28,015 bases of DNA from JAABVY01 sp964496505 (GTDB lineage: Bacteria; Zixibacteria; MSB-5A5; JAABVY01), in the NCBI GenBank assembly GCA_964496505.1, contig CAZBZV010000053.1, forward strand, positions 1 to 28,015. Direction: 5' to 3'. Position numbers and translations under genes: made by a program. The notes below the pieces were generated by a model. The model ran no database searches. It saw nothing but the letters and a program-made list of their open reading frames with translations, and was not told the DNA's origin. Shown here one piece after another: positions 22,818-28,015 of this stretch; within the stretch, counting starts at the first letter, position 1, and the number at the start of each line of letters is the position of its first letter.

Positions 22818-25331
22818 ATGGTAATGGAACGAGAGAATATATTGCCGTTATCGCTGGTCGAGGAGATGCAGACCAGCTATCTTGACTATTCGATGTCGGT
22901 TATCACCGCGCGTGCGCTTCCCAATGTGGCCGACGGCCTGAAACCGTCCAACCGCAGGATTCTGATCGCAATGAACGATCTTAACCTGACTCCGGGACGA
23001 GGTTTCAGGAAATGCGCCAAAATCGCCGGTGATACCTCCGGTAACTATCATCCCCACGGCGAGGGTGTGGTTTATCCCACTCTGGTCAGGATGGCGCAGG
23101 ATTTCAATATGCGCTATACTCTGGTCGAGGGCCAGGGAAACTTCGGTTCTGTTGACGGTGACCCGGCGGCGGCCATGCGTTACACCGAGGCGCGTCTGAC
23201 TCCGCTGGCTGTGGAGATGCTGGCCGATCTGGAAAAGAATACGGTTGATTATGTAGCCAACTATGATGAAACGCGCGAAGAGCCTGTTGTACTTCCCTCT
23301 AAATTTCCGAATTTGATCTGTAACGGTTCGTCCGGCATCGCTGTCGGTATGGCCACCAATATTCCGCCTCATAACTTAAACGAGGTAGTTGACGCTCTGA
23401 CTACGGTTATCGATAATCCCGAGCTCCCAGATGATGAGCTTCTGGGTCTTATTACCGCTCCGGATTTTCCCACCGGCGGTATTATATACGGACGCAAGGG
23501 TATTCGTGACGCTTACCTTACCGGGCAGGGACGCGTGATTGTACGCGCCAAGGCCAATACCGAAAAGCAGAAGAGCGGCAAGGAATCGATTATAATCTCC
23601 GAGATACCGTACCAGGTGAATAAATCCAACCTGCTTGAAAAAATTGCACACCTGGTTTCCAATAAGGTTATCGAAGGTATCACCGATTTGCGTGATGAGT
23701 CCGACCGCGACGGCATGCGTATTGTGATTGAGCTCAAGCGTGATGCCCAGGCGCCGGTAATCCTGAATCAGCTTTTCAAGCATACCCAGATGCAGACAAC
23801 TTTCGGTGTCAATATGCTGGCGCTGGTTGACGGCCGTCCGGTGACCCTGACATTGCGCCAGATCTTAGATGAGTTCATCAAGCACAGGCATACGGTTGTC
23901 ACCCGCAGAACAGAGCATGAACTGAAGCAGGCCGAGCACCGCGCTCATTTGCTCGAGGGCTTCAAAGTCGCGCTGGATCATATCGATGCGATCATCACGC
24001 TGATCAGAAACTCCAATACTCCCGCCGAGGCCAAAGAGCGCCTGATGAAAGAATACAAGCTCTCCGATATTCAGGCGCAGGCGATTCTGGATATGCGTTT
24101 GCAGCGTCTGACCGGAATGGAGCGCGAGAAGATCGAGGGCGAGTATCTGGATGTTATCAAGAAGATCGAAAAGCTTCAGGGCATCCTTAAGTCAAAGTCC
24201 AAGCGTATGAAGATTATCAAGGATGAGCTGGCGGAGCTTAAAAAGAAATTCGGCGATGAGAGACGTACGCTGGTTACCGACGAGGAAGAGGAGATTTCAC
24301 TCGAGGACCTGATCGCCGAAGAGGATATGGTGATCACGATCACCCACAGCGGTTATATCAAGCGCATTTCGATATCCTCATACCGCCGTCAGAAACGCGG
24401 AGGACGAGGTGTGATCGGTATGGAAACCAAGGAAGAGGACTTAATCGAACATCTGTTCGTGGCTTCAACCCATGACTATATACTCTTCTTCACCAACAAG
24501 GGTAAATGCTACTGGATAAAGGTGCATGGACTCCCGGTGGGCGGACGGTTGTCCAAGGGACGTCCGATCGTGAATATGCTCAGCCTTGCCAAGGAGGAGA
24601 CTATCTGCGCATTCCTGCCGGTACGCGAATTCACCGAGGATACCAATGTCGTTATGGCTACCCGTCAGGGTCAGGTCAAGAAGACCGATCTTACCGCATT
24701 CTCTAATCCGCGCAAGGACGGTATCATTGCCATGAGTCTGCCGGATAAATCCAAAGATGAGTTGATTGAGGTCGGACTTACGGATGGTACCAACGAGATT
24801 ATACTGGCCACACGTAACGGCCAGGCGATACGCTTCTCCGAGGATAATGTCCGTAAGATGGGACGTACTGCTTACGGCGTAAAAGGCATCAACCTCGGCA
24901 AGGGCGATTATGTTATCAGCATGGTGGTTGTCAACCGTATGACTACGCTTCTGTCGGTGACCGAGAACGGTTTCGGTAAACGTTCCGAGATAGCAGACTA
25001 CCGTATAACCAACCGCGGCGGCAAGGGTGTGATCAATATCAAGACCACCGCACGCAACGGCAAGGTTGTGGCGGTACGTGAGGTAGTGGATTCGGATGAG
25101 ATGCTCATGATCACCAACAAGGGTATCGTGATCCGTTCTCATGTTGGAGCGATCCGCACAATCGGACGCGCCACTCAGGGTGTGAAGCTGATTAACCTGG
25201 ACAAGGGTGATAAGGTGATCGATGTCGCGCGTGTGGTATCCGACAAGGAAACCAACGGTCTCGACAAAAACGAACCGATCAACGGCGAAGAAGATACATC
25301 TGAAGAAGACAGCGACACTGCCAAGGAATAG
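22818..25331 (+). CDS. gyrA: DNA gyrase subunit A
   Basis: This is the cleavage-religation subunit, 837 residues. The catalytic tyrosine is Tyr122 in AAMRYTEARL. The GyrA-box variant QKRGGRG identifies it as gyrase rather than topoisomerase IV. The C-terminal beta-pinwheel carries repeats such as RNGQAIRFSE and NKGIVIRSHVGAIRTIGRATQGVKLI, and ends in an acidic tail. In the quinolone-determining region it reads YHPHGEGVVYPT, with Gly83 and Pro87 (numbering coincides with E. coli) instead of Ser83 and Asp87. AGGGGAA lies about eight bases before the ATG. It is 61 bases after gyrB and ends the operon. Confidence 0.97.
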   Translation: MVMERENILPLSLVEEMQTSYLDYSMSVITARALPNVADGLKPSNRRILIAMNDLNLTPGRGFRKCAKIAGDTSGNYHPHGEGVVYPTLVRMAQDFNMRYTLVEGQGNFGSVDGDPAAAMRYTEARLTPLAVEMLADLEKNTVDYVANYDETREEPVVLPSKFPNLICNGSSGIAVGMATNIPPHNLNEVVDALTTVIDNPELPDDELLGLITAPDFPTGGIIYGRKGIRDAYLTGQGRVIVRAKANTEKQKSGKESIIISEIPYQVNKSNLLEKIAHLVSNKVIEGITDLRDESDRDGMRIVIELKRDAQAPVILNQLFKHTQMQTTFGVNMLALVDGRPVTLTLRQILDEFIKHRHTVVTRRTEHELKQAEHRAHLLEGFKVALDHIDAIITLIRNSNTPAEAKERLMKEYKLSDIQAQAILDMRLQRLTGMEREKIEGEYLDVIKKIEKLQGILKSKSKRMKIIKDELAELKKKFGDERRTLVTDEEEEISLEDLIAEEDMVITITHSGYIKRISISSYRRQKRGGRGVIGMETKEEDLIEHLFVASTHDYILFFTNKGKCYWIKVHGLPVGGRLSKGRPIVNMLSLAKEETICAFLPVREFTEDTNVVMATRQGQVKKTDLTAFSNPRKDGIIAMSLPDKSKDELIEVGLTDGTNEIILATRNGQAIRFSEDNVRKMGRTAYGVKGINLGKGDYVISMVVVNRMTTLLSVTENGFGKRSEIADYRITNRGGKGVINIKTTARNGKVVAVREVVDSDEMLMITNKGIVIRSHVGAIRTIGRATQGVKLINLDKGDKVIDVARVVSDKETNGLDKNEPINGEEDTSEEDSDTAKE

Positions 25332-25348
25332 AAGAACATAAAAGGTGG

Positions 25349-25366
25349 CCCACCATTTATGGTGGG
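25349..25366. repeat. Short palindromic repeat after gyrA
   Basis: CCCACCAT (25349-25356) and ATGGTGGG (25359-25366) form an 8-bp stem with a two-base loop. It has no T-run and looks like a dispersed GC-rich palindrome. Confidence 0.55.
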
Positions 25367-25389
25367 TCTCCAAATTTAAAATATGGGTG

Positions 25390-25415
25390 CCCCACCGCGT
25401 AAGCGGTGGGGTTTT
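25390..25415 (+). terminator. Intrinsic terminator of the recF-gyrA operon
   Basis: CCCCACCGC (25390-25398) pairs with GCGGTGGGG (25403-25411) over a GTAA tetraloop, followed by TTTTGATTTT. It may itself be a member of the palindromic repeat family. Confidence 0.65.
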
Positions 25416-25433
25416 GATTTTAATTGCTTTTTG

Positions 25434-26285
25434 CTATTTAGAAGGAAGCTTCAATATTTCTGATTTTAATTCAATAACCTTTAAAGGACATTCAGGCCAG
25501 TCATTCTCCCAACATACCATAAAGTCACATTTATCTGGATCATGGCCGTGTTGCTTAAAATTAGAAGCCTTATATTCAAATTCTATTCTGGCTTTGGCCC
25601 AAAGGTCCTTTTTAGTATCGCAGCAATATTTTCCTTCGCAATCTGGAAATCCCTGTTGGACTGATTCGATATAGAAGCCGAGCTCGCTGCTGATGATAGC
25701 AAAAAGAAATACTACTCCTTGCTCATTGATGGGCGCATGCCTTAAACCACGAAAGTCAATCGGTTCTCCGTAATACTGTTGAGGCTTCGTCTTTCCCTTA
25801 ATACTATAAGAATAAGAGGAATCAAATAAGGCTTTATTATCTTTAAATTCATATTCATTTTTATAATTGGACTCTTCTTTTGGATACTTTCCCCGCAATC
25901 CGTTTTCTTCTTTCCATTTTCTATAATAAGTCAAAACTTGTGACCAATGGCCGAAGCGAGTACTATACGGTCTGGTTGAATATTTGCACTTTGCTGAGCA
26001 GTCATTATATCCTGGTTCTTTTCCTAAAATTATCTCAACATCGTAAAGAGCCTCAAAAAGTTCATTATTGGTTATCCTTTTTCCTAATTGTCGAAGGTTC
26101 TGTCCCGGAGCGACCCTTTCAAGGCCAGCTTCTTCCAAGGCATTCCCAAGATTTCCAAATCGGTATTTAATTGCAGAAATAGGAATTACTTTGCTTACTT
26201 CCTTCAGGGAAAGGGAATTCTTGCCAAGCTGGGTTGCGAGGTTTTTTAGGATTTGAATTATTTGTTGTTTGTTATATTTTGCCAT
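25434..26285 (-). CDS. Homing-endonuclease-associated repeat protein with restriction-endonuclease-like C-terminus
   Basis: The 283-residue protein has two N-terminal repeats of the homing-endonuclease-associated type (~7-55, with RFGNLGNALEEAGL; ~70-125, with RFGHWSQVLTYYRKW), each a helical DNA-binding-like unit. The C-terminal half (~190-275) contains INEQGVVFLFAIISSELGF, RIEFEYKASNF, HGHDPDKCDFMVCWENDW and KVIELKSEI. The order Glu ... Asp ... Glu-x-Lys suits a PD-(D/E)XK nuclease fold, and the HGHDP-CD-VCW stretch is a recognisable conserved module, but its function is unknown to me. The gene sits between repeats and is more AT-rich than gyrA. AGG lies 8 bases before the ATG. A site-specific nuclease or defence role is only a suggestion. 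Confidence 0.7.
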   Translation of the reverse strand: MAKYNKQQIIQILKNLATQLGKNSLSLKEVSKVIPISAIKYRFGNLGNALEEAGLERVAPGQNLRQLGKRITNNELFEALYDVEIILGKEPGYNDCSAKCKYSTRPYSTRFGHWSQVLTYYRKWKEENGLRGKYPKEESNYKNEYEFKDNKALFDSSYSYSIKGKTKPQQYYGEPIDFRGLRHAPINEQGVVFLFAIISSELGFYIESVQQGFPDCEGKYCCDTKKDLWAKARIEFEYKASNFKQHGHDPDKCDFMVCWENDWPECPLKVIELKSEILKLPSK

Positions 26286-26684
26286 TTATTACCTACTATA
26301 AGCAATAAATATAATAATATTAGGAGTTGGATGCAAGGGCTTCTAGATACCAGTAGATGGTAGGATAGAACCTGCCAAATATAGGATAGGCAGGAGCACA
26401 GGGCTCCTGCCCTACAAGTCATTTTTTTGTTGCGCGGGGTCTTGACCCCCGATGGAATCGGGGGTTGTGACCCTGCGCCTCATTATATAGAATGCATCTA
26501 CGTTGGGTCACAATTCTGTCTGGGACGGAATCAAGACCCAACCCTACAGCATCTGGGTTTGTACAACCCACCCCTGAAGGGGATGGGGCACCCCGAATAT
26601 CACATCGTAAAATAGGAACACAAATCCGCTTGCCAAATTCGATTGGACATTATATATATTCTCTTCGAAGCAGGGAGAGTTTTT
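26286..26684. repeat. Intergenic stretch packed with palindromic repeats
   Basis: No gene is supported. Hairpins seen are: GGCAGGAGC/GCTCCTGCC (26389-26397/26403-26411); CCCCCGAT/ATCGGGGG (from 26446, 3-base loop) inside an outer GGGTC/GACCC pairing; a TTGGGTC/GACCCAA arm pair around ATTCTGTC/GACGGAAT (about 26513-26552); and CCCC-rich arms near 26570-26600. The first shares GGCAGGA/TCCTGCC with elements at 739-758 and 27470-27489. Two short ORFs here (26427-26615, 26492-26704) simply read through the repeats. Confidence 0.65.
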
Positions 26685-27464
26685 ATGGCCCCAATCTCTC
26701 TTGATAATAAAAACGAGCTGTATTCATATTTCGCCCGCAATAAATGGCTCTATATCTATAACATCGGCGACCTCGACGACTTCTTCTGGCCTTACACTAA
26801 ATGGCATGGACTGAAAGACAACGATGACCTTAAAGCGGTCATTCTGCTTTATTCCGGGCTTGCAGAACCGACTTTATTGGCTCTCTCAGATGATATAGAT
26901 CCATTAAAGCAATTAATGACAGAAATCAAAGATGAGCTTCCAAAAAATTATTATGCCCATCTAAGCCCGGGTGTAGTTGATGTGCTAAAAGATGATTGTA
27001 CTATCGAGCCGCAGGGACAGCATTACAAGATGGGGCTTGTCGATCGTTCCAAGCTGGGCGGCGCGCCGAATGTGCTTATTAAGCGCTTTGATAAATCGGA
27101 TTTGGGCGATCTGCGGCTGTTCTATTACCAGGCCTATCCCGGCAACTGGCTCGATGGGCGTATGCTGGAGACCGGGTATTATTACGGCGTGATTCGAAAC
27201 GGCCGGATCGCAAGCGTGGCGGGAGTACATGTTTATTCCAAGGAATACAAGGTTGCCGCGCTGGGAAATATCGCCACTCATCCCGATTACCGCGGCAATC
27301 ATTTCGGGCAGATTATCACCGCCGAATGCTGCCGTCAGCTTCTGCGGTCTGTGGAAACGATCGGCTTGAATGTCTGTACCGAGAACACACCGGCAATAGC
27401 GATCTATGAAAACCTCGGCTTCGAGAAGATGGCTGAGTACGAGGAGTATGTGATTAAAAAATAA
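26685..27464 (+). CDS. GNAT family N-acetyltransferase with N-terminal extension
   Basis: From ATG 26685 (GGGAG six bases upstream) the protein has 259 residues. A TTG start at 26643 would add 14 residues without a ribosome site. The C-terminal half is a GCN5-type acetyltransferase: AALGNIATHPDYRGNHFGQIITAECCRQLL is the acetyl-CoA-binding strand/loop/helix, and TENTPAIAIYENLGFEKMAEYEEYVI the usual end. The N-terminal ~130 residues form another domain (YSYFARNKWLYIYNIGDLDDFFWPYTKW), seen in some GNAT proteins. The substrate is unknown. A second GNAT gene follows. Confidence 0.88.
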   Translation: MAPISLDNKNELYSYFARNKWLYIYNIGDLDDFFWPYTKWHGLKDNDDLKAVILLYSGLAEPTLLALSDDIDPLKQLMTEIKDELPKNYYAHLSPGVVDVLKDDCTIEPQGQHYKMGLVDRSKLGGAPNVLIKRFDKSDLGDLRLFYYQAYPGNWLDGRMLETGYYYGVIRNGRIASVAGVHVYSKEYKVAALGNIATHPDYRGNHFGQIITAECCRQLLRSVETIGLNVCTENTPAIAIYENLGFEKMAEYEEYVIKK

Positions 27465-27469
27465 AATGC

Positions 27470-27489
27470 GGCAGGAAGGGACTCCTGCC
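27470..27489. repeat. Palindromic repeat between the two GNAT genes
   Basis: GGCAGGA (27470-27476) pairs with TCCTGCC (27483-27489). The 20-base element differs at one base from 739-758 at the other end of the window, so it is a dispersed repeat. Confidence 0.65.
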
Positions 27490-27505
27490 ACCGCAAGGAA
27501 AATAC

Positions 27506-27913
27506 ATGATAAAATATACATCATCAACCGAGGATATCACGCCCGAAAACCTTCAGGGCTTTTTTGTGGGATGGCCGAATCCGCCCTCGCCACAGACCTT
27601 CCTGAAAATTCTGAAGCAGAGCTATGAGGTGGAACTGGCTATAGACGATCGTACCGATCATGTAATCGGCTTTATAAATGCGATCAGCGATGGGATCCTC
27701 AGCGCATATATTCCGCTTCTGGAGGTCCTGCCCGAGTATCAGGGCAAAGGCATAGGCGCGGAGCTTGTCAGTCGCATTCTTAAGAAGCTGGACGGTCTTT
27801 ATATGATCGACCTTGTGTGCGATGAAGAGCTTGAAGCCTTCTATAAGAAGGTCGGGATGCAGTCCGGCTTTGCCATGATGATCCGCAACTTCGACAAGCA
27901 GTCGGGGAGATAG
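27506..27913 (+). CDS. GNAT family N-acetyltransferase
   Basis: This compact 135-residue GNAT protein has HVIGFINAISDGILSAYIPLLEVLPEYQGKGIGAELVSRILKKL (residues ~50-95), containing the classic V-x-P-E-Y-Q-G-K-G-I-G acetyl-CoA motif, then LVCDEELEAFYKKVGM and a C-terminal FAMMIR. It resembles small single-domain acetyltransferases of unknown substrate. AAGGAAA lies about six bases before the ATG. It is 41 bases after the larger GNAT gene, probably cotranscribed, with a palindromic repeat between them. Confidence 0.9.
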   Translation: MIKYTSSTEDITPENLQGFFVGWPNPPSPQTFLKILKQSYEVELAIDDRTDHVIGFINAISDGILSAYIPLLEVLPEYQGKGIGAELVSRILKKLDGLYMIDLVCDEELEAFYKKVGMQSGFAMMIRNFDKQSGR

Positions 27914-27944
27914 TGAATTATCAGAATTTACTAATAAGGGTGCC

Positions 27945-28015
27945 CCAAGCTTTAAGGAATTGTTGAAAAAGTCAGTAATATAGAAATAAGAACCGAGACA
28001 CGTCATTCCGAGGGA
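27945..28015. repeat. Probable interspersed repeats at the right edge
   Basis: GGGTGCCCCA matches the start of the element at 25385 (GGGTGCCCCA). The terminal ACGTCATTCCGAGGGA resembles the start of a type of interspersed element common in related genomes, but the window ends before it can be confirmed. Confidence 0.35.

Noticed and set aside
24465..25373. 302-residue antisense ORF across gyrA
   Set aside because: Shadow frame of gyrA with no family resemblance.
26427..26704. Two overlapping ORFs (62 and 70 residues)
   Set aside because: They read through palindromic repeats and have no ribosome sites.

Overview
The window looks like chromosomal DNA from an uncultured member of the FCB superphylum, with Zixibacteria-like lineages the best guess. 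The basis is a C-terminal FlgD/T9SS-type module with an 'NFPNPFN' motif, many lipoproteins with beta-propeller or HEAT domains, an FbaB-type class I aldolase, a recF-dciA-gyrB-gyrA housekeeping cluster, and many short GC-rich palindromic repeats between genes. Taxonomy is inferred from family content, not measured.

Layout. 1-603: a minus-strand FHA-GAF gene cut by what looks like one end of an insertion sequence at the left edge. 604-1036: a non-coding stretch of stem-loop repeats ending in a good promoter for pyrE (1037-1606). 1607-5140: a minus-strand operon of a HEAT-repeat/cyclophilin lipoprotein, a DUF355 adenosine-specific kinase and a beta-CASP-type metallo-beta-lactamase nuclease; it converges with pyrE with no gap. 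5330-7994: a plus-strand D-2-hydroxyacid dehydrogenase followed by two lipoproteins (SnoaL-like and PD40 propeller). 8117-10080: an ECF sigma factor and a membrane anti-sigma factor carrying a FlgD/T9SS-like C-terminus. 10165-11728: a small PD-(D/E)XK-like protein, a freestanding archaeal-type threonyl-tRNA synthetase editing domain, and a HesB/IscA-like gene with an in-frame TGA that reads best as selenocysteine. 11823-15608: a 1261-residue six-PAS histidine kinase. 15939-16991: fbaB.

17216-19018 is a visibly AT-rich island holding an AbiE-type toxin-antitoxin pair in a convergent, 3'-overlapping arrangement instead of the usual operon. Between abiEi and recF lie four perfect palindromes sharing the core GTATATATAC, one of them 48 bp long. 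One covers the predicted -10 of the abiEi promoter and another the predicted -10 of the recF promoter, so the antitoxin may control both its own gene and the recF-dciA-gyrB-gyrA operon (19252-25331). dnaA and dnaN, the usual neighbours upstream of recF, are absent.

25390-28015: the gyrA terminator, a nuclease-like gene with homing-endonuclease-associated repeats, a 400-bp repeat-packed gap, and two GNAT acetyltransferases. The window ends in another repeat-like sequence. The most notable items are the palindrome array with its convergent AbiE pair, the HesB-like selenoprotein that ordinary ORF calling would miss, the anti-sigma factor with a sorting-type C-terminus, and the freestanding ThrRS editing domain.
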